Part shown: one piece after another, positions 17,159-30,264 of the stretch
Position numbering within the stretch: position 1 is the first letter of the stretch
How the letters are laid out: every line of letters begins with the position of its first letter
From: Pseudomonadota bacterium
Lineage (GTDB): Bacteria; Pseudomonadota; Alphaproteobacteria; Acetobacterales; Acetobacteraceae
Reading direction: 5' to 3'
Length of the DNA: 64,000 nucleotides
NCBI GenBank assembly: GCA_021845985.1
Contig: JAJZES010000003.1
Coordinates: forward strand, 99,960 to 163,959
The notes under the pieces: model-generated
What the model saw: only the letters and a program-made list of their open reading frames with translations
What the model was told of the DNA's origin: nothing
Database searches by the model: none
Translations under genes and position numbers: made by a program

Positions 17159-17164
17159 CGCCGC

Positions 17165-17638
17165 TCAGCCGAAGCGCAGATCGAGGATCTCATAGCTCCG
17201 GTCGCCGCCCGGCGCGGGGACCGAGATGGTGTCGCCGACCTTCTTGCCGATCAATGCCTTGGCCAGCGGCGAGGAGATCGACAGGCGCTGCGCCTTGATG
17301 TCGGCCTCATGCACGCCGACGATCTGATAGGTCGCCTCCTTCTCCGTCTCCTCATCGATGAGGCGGACATGGGCGCCGAACTTTATCTGATCGCCGGTGA
17401 TCGTCGCCGGGTCGATGACCTCCGCCGCGGAGACGATTTCCTCCAGCTCGGCAATCCGCCCCTCGATGAAGCTCTGGCGCTCGCGCGCGGCGTGGTATTC
17501 GGCGTTCTCCGACAGATCGCCATGCGTCCGCGCCTCGGCGATGGCGCGGATCACCGCCGGCCGCTCGACCGATTTCAGCGTTCGCAGTTCATCCTCAAGC
17601 CGTATCAGGCCAGGGCCGGTCATCGGAAACTTCTGCAC
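17165..17638 (-). CDS. greA: Transcript cleavage factor GreA
   Basis: This 157-residue protein rescues backtracked RNA polymerase. The N-terminal coiled coil carries the functional tip [18 protein letters not shown] with its paired acidic residues (Asp and Glu), followed by the C-terminal FKBP-like domain ending SYEILDLRF. Length is normal. It is the first gene of greA-ilvA. The 125 bases between it and the carB stop hold no gene. Confidence 0.95.
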   Translation of the reverse strand: MQKFPMTGPGLIRLEDELRTLKSVERPAVIRAIAEARTHGDLSENAEYHAARERQSFIEGRIAELEEIVSAAEVIDPATITGDQIKFGAHVRLIDEETEKEATYQIVGVHEADIKAQRLSISSPLAKALIGKKVGDTISVPAPGGDRSYEILDLRFG

Positions 17639-17763
17639 GGCGGTATCCTCGGGGCAGGCCGGAGTGGAAAACGGAGCCGAAACGCGACCGCCGCGGCCGG
17701 GATTACAGGACGGCCAACCCTGCCGGGTCGGTGGCCGCGCCTGTCGCCCAGTCGCGACGGCGG

Positions 17764-21006
<3,243 letters not shown>

Positions 21007-21007
21007 G

Positions 21008-21274
21008 TCAGTCCTGTGCGGCAAGGGTGCGGGCGGCGGCAACGCCTGCGGGCGTCAGCGTGAGGCGCCAGTGGCAGTGCAGCCCGGTCAGGCGGATCGG
21101 ATCGTCGATCAGGCGGCGGGCGAGGCAGTCGGCAATGGCGGCGTGGATCTCGCCCGCGCTCAGCGCCGGCGCCAGCGCCGCCACCTGCGCCACGCCGGCC
21201 TCCGCATCGGCGGCGGTGAGCGCGTGGCGGAAGGCGATGCGCAGGAGAGCATCACGCGGCGGCAACCTGGGCAT
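21008..21274 (-). CDS. Small hypothetical protein upstream of carB
   Basis: This 88-residue protein starts [20 protein letters not shown] with a good AAGGA 7 bases before its ATG. The helical middle ([20 protein letters not shown]) and the ending [18 protein letters not shown] look like a compact winged-helix-like domain; LTLTPAG resembles wings of small regulators. I do not recognise a family. It ends one base before carB, which suggests coupling. The reading frame continues in frame upstream through an AT-rich remnant (21293-21427), which I treat as separate. Confidence 0.6.
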   Translation of the reverse strand: MPRLPPRDALLRIAFRHALTAADAEAGVAQVAALAPALSAGEIHAAIADCLARRLIDDPIRLTGLHCHWRLTLTPAGVAAARTLAAQD

Positions 21275-21292
21275 CGGTGGTTTCCTTGGCGT

Positions 21293-21427
21293 GCCGCGTT
21301 GCTCTCGAAAATTTACGGGTTGATTGTTATCGTCTCCGACGATTCGCCCTAAGGGGTTGCCATCATTGTTTTGATTGTCCAATTTTACGGTGTATTCTTT
21401 CCAAGATAATCCATAATTGTTGATCAT
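21293..21427 (-). pseudogene. AT-rich remnant resembling the N-terminus of a GIY-YIG-type protein
   Basis: This 135-base stretch is about 41 percent GC in a roughly 70 percent GC region. It encodes a protein-like segment starting MINNYGLSWKEYTVKL and ending GRIVGDDNNQPVNFREQRG. Segments such as DFREQxG followed by YVLY and YVGQ begin a family of GIY-YIG-like proteins. Here the homology stops where the YVLY strand should begin, so this would be a truncated, transferred gene. The family match is from memory and not verified. It lies between carA and the carB leader gene. Confidence 0.35.
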
Positions 21428-21518
21428 TTCGGGTGCTCCCGAACAAAATTTGCCGAAGCAGATTAGTCGGCCATTGCCGTTCAGCCAACGTTTTCAGAGG
21501 CAAGTCCATCCGGCGCCA

Positions 21519-22679
21519 TCATCCCTCCATCATCGCCACGAACCGCCGAAACAAGTGGTGGCTGTCGCTCGGCCCCGGACTGGCCTCGGGGTGATACTGC
21601 ACGCTGAAGGCGCGGCGTGACGGGCAGGCGATGCCCTCGTTGCTGCCGTCGAACAGGCTGCGGTGCGTCACCTGCACCGCCTCCGGCAGCGATGCTTCGT
21701 CTACCGCGAAACCGTGATTCTGGCTGGTGATCTCGACCCGCCCGGTGGCCAGTTCCTGCACCGGCTGGTTGGCGCCGCGATGGCCGCGCGCCAGCTTGTA
21801 GGTGCGTCCGCCCAGCGTCAGCGCCAGCAACTGATGGCCGAGGCAGATGCCGAACAGCGGCAGGCCGGCATCCAGCACGCCGCGGATCGCCGGCACCGCA
21901 TACTCCGCGGTCGCCGCCGGGTCGCCGGGACCGTTGGACAGAAACACCCCGTCCGGCGCATGGCGCAGAATCTCCGCCGCCGTCGCCGTCGCCGGCACCA
22001 CCGTCACCCGGCAGCCGGCCGCGGCGAGGCAGCGCAGGATGTTGCGCTTGGCGCCGTAATCGACCGCTACGACATGATGCGCCGGCGCCGCCATCCGGCC
22101 AAACCCCGCCGGCCAGCGCCACGCCGTCTCGGTCCAGGCGTAGGATTGCGTGCAGGAGACGCGGCAGGCCAGATCCATCCCCTCCAGCCCCGGCCACGCC
22201 GCCGCTGCGGCGATCAATGCCGGCAGGTCGAAACGGCCATCGGCGGGAAACGCCAGCAGCCCGTTGGGCGCGCCGCCGTCGCGGATGCGGGCGGTCAGCG
22301 CCCGTGTGTCGATGCCGGCAATGCCCGCCACCCCCTGCGCCCGCAGCCACGCATCGAGCGGCTGCGCCGCCCGCCAGTTGGACGGCGCGGTCAGGTCCTG
22401 TTTGACCACGAGGCCGCGCGCCGCGATCGTCGTCGCCTCGATGTCCTCGGCATTGGCGCCGACATTGCCGATATGGGGGAAGGTGAAGACGATGATCTGC
22501 CCGGCATAGGACGGGTCGGTCAGCGTCTCCTGATAGCCGGTCATGCCGGTGTTGAAGCAGATTTCCGCCGGCTCGCCGCTGGTCGCGGCGCCGAAGCCGC
22601 GGCCCCACAGCACCGTGCCGTCGGCGAGCACGAGGCAGGCGGTGGCGCCGTCCGGCGGGGTGGTGGTGGGATGGTTCAT
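21519..22679 (-). CDS. carA: Carbamoyl-phosphate synthase small subunit
   Basis: This 386-residue glutamine amidotransferase subunit supplies ammonia to CarB. The N-terminal domain is typical (ADGTVLWGRGFG, NTGMTGYQETLTDPSY). The class I amidotransferase domain has the nucleophile in FGICLGHQLLAL and the His-Glu pair in SVQYHPEASPGP. ATG 22679 has AGGAG 9 bases upstream and gives a protein of usual length. The reading frame stays open upstream for 67 more codons that encode an HTH domain, so a longer product is possible (separate entry). A 244-base AT-rich gap separates carA from the carB leader gene. Confidence 0.95.
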   Translation of the reverse strand: MNHPTTTPPDGATACLVLADGTVLWGRGFGAATSGEPAEICFNTGMTGYQETLTDPSYAGQIIVFTFPHIGNVGANAEDIEATTIAARGLVVKQDLTAPSNWRAAQPLDAWLRAQGVAGIAGIDTRALTARIRDGGAPNGLLAFPADGRFDLPALIAAAAAWPGLEGMDLACRVSCTQSYAWTETAWRWPAGFGRMAAPAHHVVAVDYGAKRNILRCLAAAGCRVTVVPATATAAEILRHAPDGVFLSNGPGDPAATAEYAVPAIRGVLDAGLPLFGICLGHQLLALTLGGRTYKLARGHRGANQPVQELATGRVEITSQNHGFAVDEASLPEAVQVTHRSLFDGSNEGIACPSRRAFSVQYHPEASPGPSDSHHLFRRFVAMMEG

Positions 22680-22880
22680 GGCGGCGTTCTCCTGCGGCGC
22701 GGCGCCCGGCATGTCGGCCAGCGCGAGTCCGGTGGCACCCAGCACGGCGGGCCAGTGGCGGGCCGGGATGACCCCGTTCTGGCGCCATTTGCGCACCGCC
22801 TCGGTGCCGACGCCAAGCCGGCGCGCCGCCGTCTCGGCGCCGCCGAGACGCAGCAGGATCGCATCCACGGTAATGGTCAT
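21519..22880 (-). CDS. HTH-CarA continuous reading frame (extended product from upstream start)
   Basis: From ATG 22880 a 67-codon segment, beginning MTITVDAILLRLGGAETAA, runs in frame into carA with no stop codon, giving a potential 453-residue fusion. The added part is a small Cro/YdaS-like HTH: LGGAETAARRLGVGTEAV is the helix-turn-helix and RKWRQNGVIPARHWPAVL follows. It resembles small domains that RefSeq calls carph-isopro (from memory, unverified). No ribosome site precedes ATG 22880, but a promoter at 22887-22915 would start the transcript at this ATG. The cell may make both the fusion and CarA alone from the internal site. Confidence 0.6.
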   Translation of the reverse strand: MTITVDAILLRLGGAETAARRLGVGTEAVRKWRQNGVIPARHWPAVLGATGLALADMPGAAPQENAAMNHPTTTPPDGATACLVLADGTVLWGRGFGAATSGEPAEICFNTGMTGYQETLTDPSYAGQIIVFTFPHIGNVGANAEDIEATTIAARGLVVKQDLTAPSNWRAAQPLDAWLRAQGVAGIAGIDTRALTARIRDGGAPNGLLAFPADGRFDLPALIAAAAAWPGLEGMDLACRVSCTQSYAWTETAWRWPAGFGRMAAPAHHVVAVDYGAKRNILRCLAAAGCRVTVVPATATAAEILRHAPDGVFLSNGPGDPAATAEYAVPAIRGVLDAGLPLFGICLGHQLLALTLGGRTYKLARGHRGANQPVQELATGRVEITSQNHGFAVDEASLPEAVQVTHRSLFDGSNEGIACPSRRAFSVQYHPEASPGPSDSHHLFRRFVAMMEG

Positions 22881-22886
22881 GGCGGG

Positions 22887-22915
22887 ACCATATGGGAAAT
22901 CGTTTCCCATTGCAA
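22887..22915 (-). promoter_or_regulatory. HTH-carA promoter with operator filling the spacer
   Basis: Read on the minus strand, TTGCAA (22915-22910) and TATGGT (22892-22887) are separated by 17 bases, and those 17 bases are a perfect palindrome (22893-22909; arms TGGGAAA and TTTCCCA around a 3-base centre). The seventh base after the -10 is the A of ATG 22880, predicting a leaderless transcript. A protein bound to the palindrome would block RNA polymerase directly. Confidence 0.6.
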
Positions 22916-22930
22916 GCGCCGGACGTGAAC

Positions 22931-22947
22931 CGGGAAATAAACTCCCA
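22931..22947. promoter_or_regulatory. Second, imperfect copy of the carA operator
   Basis: The site has the same 7-3-7 geometry as the palindrome at 22893-22909: left arm CGGGAAA, centre TAA, right arm ACTCCCA. Its centre lies 38 bases from the first. A lone half-site, CTTCCCA, follows at 22963-22969. The sites lead toward yqeY (start 23007), so one regulator could affect both directions. Confidence 0.45.
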
Positions 22948-23006
22948 GGGCGTGCGCAGGGGCTTCCCATAGTGTAGAGGGATCGTTCATCGGAGACGAC
23001 GCCGCC

Positions 23007-23465
23007 ATGTCCCTGCGCGACCAGTTCCCGGAGCAGTTGAAGGCGGCGATGCGCGCCGCCGACGCGCCGCGCGTCTCCACCCTGCGGATGATTCTGGCGA
23101 AGCTCAAGGACACCGACATCGCCAGCCGGCCGAAGGGTGTGCCCGAGGTGGCGGAGGAGGAGATCGTCGCCATGCTGCGCGGCATGGCCAAATCCCGCCG
23201 CGAAAGCGTCGATCTCTACCGCCAGGGCAACCGCCCCGACCTCGTCGCCAAGGAGCAGGCGGAGATCGCCGTCATCGAGGGATTTCTGCCGCAGCAGATG
23301 GATGACGCGGCGACCGCCGATGCCGTCGCCGCCGCCATCGCCGAGTCTGGGGCGGCCAGCGTCAAGGATATGGGAAAGGTCATGGCGGTGCTGAAATCGC
23401 GCCACGGCGCAACGCTCGACATGGCGAAAGTCGGGCCGATGGTGCGGGCCAAGCTCGGCGCCTGA
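23007..23465 (+). CDS. GatB/YqeY domain protein
   Basis: This 152-residue YqeY-family protein resembles the C-terminal tail domain of GatB amidotransferase subunits. It starts MSLRDQFPEQLKAAMRAADA. The middle motif KSRRESVDLYRQGNRPDLV and the ending KSRHGATLDMAKVGPMV are characteristic. The helical protein has no proven reaction; a link to tRNA-dependent amidation is inferred by similarity only. Its stop shares one base with the dnaG ATG, so yqeY-dnaG-rpoD form one operon, the local form of the macromolecular synthesis operon. It diverges from HTH-carA across a 126-base region holding the operator copies. Confidence 0.9.
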   Translation: MSLRDQFPEQLKAAMRAADAPRVSTLRMILAKLKDTDIASRPKGVPEVAEEEIVAMLRGMAKSRRESVDLYRQGNRPDLVAKEQAEIAVIEGFLPQQMDDAATADAVAAAIAESGAASVKDMGKVMAVLKSRHGATLDMAKVGPMVRAKLGA

Positions 23466-25201
23466 TGGCCCTGCCGGCATCCTTTCTGGAGGAGTTGCGC
23501 GCGCGCACGCCGCTGCCGGCGGTCATCGGCCGGCGGGTGAAGCTGTCGCGGGCCGGCCGGCAATGGAAGGGCTGCTGCCCGTTCCACGGCGAGAAGACGC
23601 CGAGTTTTCAGGTCTATGACGACCACTACCACTGCTATGGCTGCGGCGCGCACGGCGATGCGGTGTCGTTCGTCATGCAGTCGCAGGGCACCAGCTTCAT
23701 CGAGGCGGTGGAGCAACTGGCCGCCGAGGCCGGCATGGAGGTGCCCCGGCCGACCCCGGCGGCGGCCGAGGCGGATCGCCGCCGGCTCGATCTGCACGGC
23801 GTGCTGGCCGCCGCCGCCGAGCTGTTCCAGCACCGCCTGTTGCAGCCCGAGGGGGCGCGGGCGCTCGACTATCTGCGCGGGCGCGGCCTCAGCGAGGCGA
23901 CCATCCGCCGCTTCGGCCTCGGCTGGGCCGGCCCGGCCGCGCTGCCGCAGGCGCCGGCGCCGCTGCTGGAGGCGGCCGGGCTGCTCACCCGGCCGGAGGA
24001 GGGCAGGGCGGCCAGGGCGTTCTATTTCAATCGGGTGATGTTTCCGATCCGCGACGGCCGCGGCCGGGTGATCAGCTTCGGCGGCCGCATCCTCGGCGAC
24101 GGCCAGCCGAAATATCTGAACGGCCCGGAAACCGCGCTGTTCGCCAAGCGTCGCACGCTCTACGGCCTCGATGCCGCGCGCGACGGTGTGCGCGGCGGCG
24201 CCACCCTGGTTGCGGTCGAGGGCTATATGGACGTGATCGCGCTGCATCAGGCCGGTTTCGCCGGCGCCGTGGCGCCGCTCGGCACGGCGCTGAGCGAGGA
24301 GCAACTCACCGAAATGTGGCGCCTGTCGCCGCTGCCGGTGCTGTGTTTCGACGGCGATGCGGCGGGCGGACGGGCGGCGGCGCGGGCGGCGGCGCTGGCC
24401 CTGCCGCTGCTCGGCGCCGAGCGCAGCCTGCGCATCGCCGCGCTGCCCGGCGGCGACGACCCCGACACGCTGGTCCGCCGCGGCGGCCGGCCGGCATTTC
24501 AGGCGACGCTCGACGCCGCGCGGCCGTTTGCCGAGACGCTGTACGACATCACCCGCGCCGCCATCGGCGACACCACCCCCGAACAGCGCGCCCGGCTGCG
24601 CGGCCGGCTGGAGGAGCTGGCAGCACAGGTCACCGACAAGCCGCTGGCCGGCGAGTTGCGCCGTGCCCTGCTCGATCGCTTCTTTGCCGCCAGACGGAGC
24701 CGCAGCGCCGGCGCCGCGCGGCCGCTCATGGTGCGCCATCCGGCGGCGCCGCCGGACGCCGAACGCTGCCGCACCCTGCTGGCAATCCTGCTGCGCCATC
24801 CGGCACTGTTGCACGATGTCGAGGAAGCGCTCGGCAGCCTCGACCTGCCGCCGCCGCTGGATCGCCTGCGCCGCGAACTCACCGCCTGGAGTGTTGCCGC
24901 AGAGACGCTTGACTCGGAAGGTCTGATGACACACCTGACAACCGCCGGTCTGGCGACCGAGGCCGCGCAGGTGCTGTCGGCCGTCCCGGTGCCGCTGCCC
25001 GCCTGCGCCGCGGCGGACGCCCAGCCGGCGCAGGCCGAGGAAGGCTGGTGGCATATCTTCGGACTGATGAATCGCAGCCGGCTGGAGGACGAAGTGGCAG
25101 CCGCCCGCCGCGACTTTGCGCAAAACCCTGACCTCGCCGGCCAACGCCGGCTGATCGCGCTGCGCACCGCCTACGCGGCGCTGTGCGGGGGCGAGGCCTG
25201 A
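23465..25201 (+). CDS. dnaG: DNA primase
   Basis: This 578-residue primase makes RNA primers at the replication fork. The N-terminal CHC2 zinc finger is complete (Cys38, His41, Cys57, Cys60, within CCPFHGEKTPSF and HCYGCGAHGD). The catalytic Toprim core shows VAVEGYMDVIALHQAGF with the glutamate and FDGDAAGGRAA with the metal-binding aspartates. The C-terminal helicase-interaction domain is present but short. The start ATG overlaps the yqeY stop (TGATG). The protein is slightly shorter than the usual 600-650 residues. Confidence 0.95.
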   Translation: MALPASFLEELRARTPLPAVIGRRVKLSRAGRQWKGCCPFHGEKTPSFQVYDDHYHCYGCGAHGDAVSFVMQSQGTSFIEAVEQLAAEAGMEVPRPTPAAAEADRRRLDLHGVLAAAAELFQHRLLQPEGARALDYLRGRGLSEATIRRFGLGWAGPAALPQAPAPLLEAAGLLTRPEEGRAARAFYFNRVMFPIRDGRGRVISFGGRILGDGQPKYLNGPETALFAKRRTLYGLDAARDGVRGGATLVAVEGYMDVIALHQAGFAGAVAPLGTALSEEQLTEMWRLSPLPVLCFDGDAAGGRAAARAAALALPLLGAERSLRIAALPGGDDPDTLVRRGGRPAFQATLDAARPFAETLYDITRAAIGDTTPEQRARLRGRLEELAAQVTDKPLAGELRRALLDRFFAARRSRSAGAARPLMVRHPAAPPDAERCRTLLAILLRHPALLHDVEEALGSLDLPPPLDRLRRELTAWSVAAETLDSEGLMTHLTTAGLATEAAQVLSAVPVPLPACAAADAQPAQAEEGWWHIFGLMNRSRLEDEVAAARRDFAQNPDLAGQRRLIALRTAYAALCGGEA

Positions 25202-25235
25202 CCGAATGACGACCTTGCCCGGAGTGCCCTGACCG

Positions 25236-27179
<1,944 letters not shown>

Positions 27180-27203
27180 TCAGGCTGCGGTGAGAGTGGT
27201 GCC

Positions 27204-27776
27204 ATGAGCCTCGCCATGCCCGAACCGGTGGTGCGCGTCGGCGTCACCGTCACTTTCCTGCGCATGCACCGCCCGCCCGCCGCGCCGGCGCCGCGCCTGC
27301 CGGCGCATGTCGCGGTGGTGCGCGACCGCTGGTGCTCGGTCGAGCAGTACCGCATGCTCTACAACACCGTCGGCGGCCCGCATGTCTGGTGGCTGCGGCG
27401 CATCGTGCCCGACCATCAGCTCGCCGCCATGCTGCGCGACCCGCGCATCGCCATCCATGTGCTGACCATCGACGGCACGCCGGCCGGGTTCTACGAACTC
27501 GACCGCACCGCCTGGCCGGTGGTCAATCTCAGCTATTTCGGGCTGATGCCGCATGCCGTCGGGCAGCGTCTCGGCTTCGCCTTCCTGCGCCATGCCGTCG
27601 ATACCGCCTGGGGCATGGGGCCGCGCGCGGTCACCGTCAACACCTGCACCGCCGACCATCCGCGCGCCCTGCCGACCTATCTGCGCGCCGGGTTCGAGCC
27701 GGTGCGCGACGTCGATGAGCAGTGGAATGTGCCGCTGCGCCTCGGCCTCGACATTCCCGATCGCCTGCGGCTCTGA
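27204..27776 (+). CDS. GNAT-family N-acetyltransferase
   Basis: This 190-residue protein has the GNAT layout: IAIHVLTIDGTPAGFYELDR (beta4) and NLSYFGLMPHAVGQRLGFAF, where the segment after the strand is a somewhat degenerate acetyl-CoA pyrophosphate loop. TVNTCTADHPRALPTYLRAG follows as the C-terminal strand-helix with the usual YLRAGF. The acceptor is unknown. It lies 24 bases after rpoD and could be read from the same transcript. Confidence 0.85.
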   Translation: MSLAMPEPVVRVGVTVTFLRMHRPPAAPAPRLPAHVAVVRDRWCSVEQYRMLYNTVGGPHVWWLRRIVPDHQLAAMLRDPRIAIHVLTIDGTPAGFYELDRTAWPVVNLSYFGLMPHAVGQRLGFAFLRHAVDTAWGMGPRAVTVNTCTADHPRALPTYLRAGFEPVRDVDEQWNVPLRLGLDIPDRLRL

Positions 27777-27844
27777 CCAGCCGTTGCGCCACCGCCGCCG
27801 CCGCGCCAGTGTGGCGGCGCAGCAACTCCGGGGGGAGACAGTTC

Positions 27845-29050
27845 ATGCGTCTGCGGCTCGCGTTGATGGCTTTCGCGGTGGTCGCCGCCACCGGCGGCGC
27901 CCACGCCGACATTCCCAACAATTTGCTGAAAGTCGGCATCCTCAACGACATGAACGGCCCGTTCCGGGACCAGTCCGGTCCCGGCTCGGTGGTGGCGGCA
28001 CAGCTTGCCGCCGAGGATTTCGCCGCCGAGGCCGGGCCGCTGAAGGTCGAGATCGTCGCCGGCGACCATCAGAACAAGGCCGATATCGGCGTCACCATCG
28101 TCCGCCAGTGGCTCGACCGCGACGGCGTCACCGCGGTCGCCGATGCGGTCAACTCCGGCGTCGGCATCGCCGTCAACGAGGTGATGCGCGACAAGCACCG
28201 CACCTTCATCGCCACCAACGTCGCCACCTCCGACCTGACCGGCAAGTTCTGCGCCCCGACCACGGTGCAGTGGAACATGGACACCTGGGCCTACGGCAAC
28301 GCCATCGCCCGTGCGCTGTATGCCGAGGGTGAGAAGTCGTGGTTCTTCATCGCCGTCGATTACGCCCTCGGCGCGGCGCTGCAGCGCGACGCCGCGGCGG
28401 CGCTGGCGCGGCTCGGCGGCACCACCGTCGGCGCGGTGCGCGCCCCGCTCGGCACGCAGGATTTCTCGGCCTATCTGCTGCAGGCGCAGTCCTCCGGCGC
28501 GCAGGTCATCGCGCTGGCCAATACCGGCGCCGACTTCATCAACGCGGTCAAGCAGGCCTCCGAGTTCGGCATGACCAAGAAGCAGAAGCTCGCCGCCCTG
28601 TTCGCCACCATCGCCGATGTCGATGCGGTCGGGCTGCAGCAGATGCAGGGCCTGCTGCTGACCGAGAGTTTCTACTGGAACCTCGATGACGCGACGCGCA
28701 GCTTCGCCCGCCGCTTCGCCGCGCGCATGGACGGCCGCATGCCGACCGCCAATCAGGCCGGGGTTTACGGCTCGGTGCTGGCCTATCTGCGCGCTGCCAA
28801 AGCCGCCGACAGCATCGAGGGCGAGCGCGTCGTCGCCGAGATGCAGAAGGCGCCGATCCACGATCCGTTTTACGGCGAGGTGACGGTGCGCAAAGACGGA
28901 CGCGCGGTGCATCCGATGTACGTGTTCCGCGTCAAATCGCCGCAATCCTCCACCGGCCGCTGGGACGATTATGATCTGCTCACCACCATTCCCGCCGATC
29001 AGGCGTTCCGCCCGCTGGCCGATGGTGGCTGCAAACTGGTCGGCGGCTGA
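27845..29050 (+). CDS. ABC transporter substrate-binding protein, branched-chain amino acid type
   Basis: This 401-residue periplasmic protein has a Sec leader (MRLRLALMAFAVVAA, cleavage near AHA-DI). The body is a type I periplasmic fold of the LivJ/LivK class: KVGILNDMNGPFRDQSGPG opens the first lobe, and GDHQNKADIGVTIVRQWLD and the later EFGMTKKQKLAALF fit this family. Members bind amino acids, amides, urea or aromatic acids; the ligand is not clear. No permease or ATPase is beside it, so this is an orphan binding protein. GGGGAGA precedes the ATG. The oxidoreductase gene that follows starts 9 bases after its stop. Confidence 0.9.
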   Translation: MRLRLALMAFAVVAATGGAHADIPNNLLKVGILNDMNGPFRDQSGPGSVVAAQLAAEDFAAEAGPLKVEIVAGDHQNKADIGVTIVRQWLDRDGVTAVADAVNSGVGIAVNEVMRDKHRTFIATNVATSDLTGKFCAPTTVQWNMDTWAYGNAIARALYAEGEKSWFFIAVDYALGAALQRDAAAALARLGGTTVGAVRAPLGTQDFSAYLLQAQSSGAQVIALANTGADFINAVKQASEFGMTKKQKLAALFATIADVDAVGLQQMQGLLLTESFYWNLDDATRSFARRFAARMDGRMPTANQAGVYGSVLAYLRAAKAADSIEGERVVAEMQKAPIHDPFYGEVTVRKDGRAVHPMYVFRVKSPQSSTGRWDDYDLLTTIPADQAFRPLADGGCKLVGG

Positions 29051-29059
29051 CGCGGCGCC

Positions 29060-30214
29060 ATGAACGTCGTCATCATCGGCGGCGGTGCCATCGGCAGTTC
29101 CGCCGCATGGCATCTCGTCAATCATCCGCGCTTTGCCGGCGAGATCACCGTCGTCGAACGCGACCCGAGCTATGCGCGCGCCTCCTCGATGCTGTCGGCC
29201 AGCGGCGTGCGGCAGCAATTCTCCACCCCGGTCAGCATCCGCATGTCGCAATACGGGCTGTCGTTCATCCGCGCCGCGGCGGCAACGCTCGGCGTCGATC
29301 TGGGGTTCAAGGAACATGGCTATCTGTTCCTCGCCAGCGCCGCCGGCGCCGCGGTGCTGGGGGAGAATGTCGCGCTGCAGCGGGCCGCCGGGGCGGACAT
29401 CGCGCTGCTCGATCGGGCCGCGCTGGCGGCGCGGTTTCCCTGGCTGGCGACCGGCGATCTGGCCGCCGGTGCGTTTGGTGAGACCGGCGAAGGCTCGTTC
29501 GACGGTCCCGCCATGCTGGCGGCGCTACGCCGCGCCGCGCGGGCGCGCGGGGTGCGCTACATCGCGCAATCCTGCACCGGCTTTGCCCATGCCGGCGGGC
29601 GCGTCGGCGGCGTCGCACTGGAAGACGGCAGCGTGCTCGACTGCGACCACGCCGTCGTCGCCGCTGGCGCATGGTCGGGGCAGGTGGCGGCGCTGCTCGG
29701 CATCGCCATGCCGGTGGTGCCGCGCAAACGCATGGTCTATGTCGTCGCCTGCCGCGAGGCGCTGGCCAATTGTCCGCTGGTGATCGACCCGAGCGGCATC
29801 TGGTTTCGCCGTGAGGGGGCGATGTTCCTCACCGGCCGCTCCCCCGGCGATGACGAACCGGACCCCGACGAACCGCCGCTCGAGGTCGAGGAGGCGATGT
29901 TCACCGAGCGCGTCTGGCCGGTGCTGGCCGAGCGGGTGCCTGCTTTCACCGAACTGAAACTGGCGTCGTCCTGGGCCGGCTATTACGAACTCAACCTGTT
30001 CGACCATAACGGCATCGTCGGCCGCCATCCGGCGCTGGCGAATGTGGTGTTCGCCGCCGGCTTCTCCGGCCACGGCATGCAGCATTCGCCGGCCACCGGC
30101 CGCGGCGTCGCCGAACTGATCGCCGATGGCGGCTTCACCACGCTCGACCTGTCGCCGCTCGGCTGGCAGCGCCTGCTGGAGGGGCGGCCGATGTGGGAAC
30201 GCAACGTGGTCTGA
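29060..30214 (+). CDS. FAD-dependent oxidoreductase, DAO family
   Basis: This 384-residue amine/amino acid oxidase-like protein begins with the FAD dinucleotide motif MNVVIIGGGAIGSSAAWHL and has the ribose-binding acidic residue in ITVVERDPSY. The C-terminal part shows GHGMQHSPATGRGVAELIADG, which closes the FAD site. It resembles sarcosine oxidase-like and FOXRED1-like proteins. Its position just after an orphan binding protein suggests that the two handle the same amine or amino acid, but this is inference. Confidence 0.88.
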   Translation: MNVVIIGGGAIGSSAAWHLVNHPRFAGEITVVERDPSYARASSMLSASGVRQQFSTPVSIRMSQYGLSFIRAAAATLGVDLGFKEHGYLFLASAAGAAVLGENVALQRAAGADIALLDRAALAARFPWLATGDLAAGAFGETGEGSFDGPAMLAALRRAARARGVRYIAQSCTGFAHAGGRVGGVALEDGSVLDCDHAVVAAGAWSGQVAALLGIAMPVVPRKRMVYVVACREALANCPLVIDPSGIWFRREGAMFLTGRSPGDDEPDPDEPPLEVEEAMFTERVWPVLAERVPAFTELKLASSWAGYYELNLFDHNGIVGRHPALANVVFAAGFSGHGMQHSPATGRGVAELIADGGFTTLDLSPLGWQRLLEGRPMWERNVV

Positions 30215-30264
30215 GCCGGCGCCCGCCGGCCAGCGAGACACTGCGAGAGAAAGGGTCCGGCCGC

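Noticed and set aside
21428..21443. TTCGGG/CCCGAA hairpin with 4-base loop after carA as a terminator
   Set aside because: Neither strand has a T run after the stem, and the stem is only 6 bp. It may be chance or part of the remnant upstream region.
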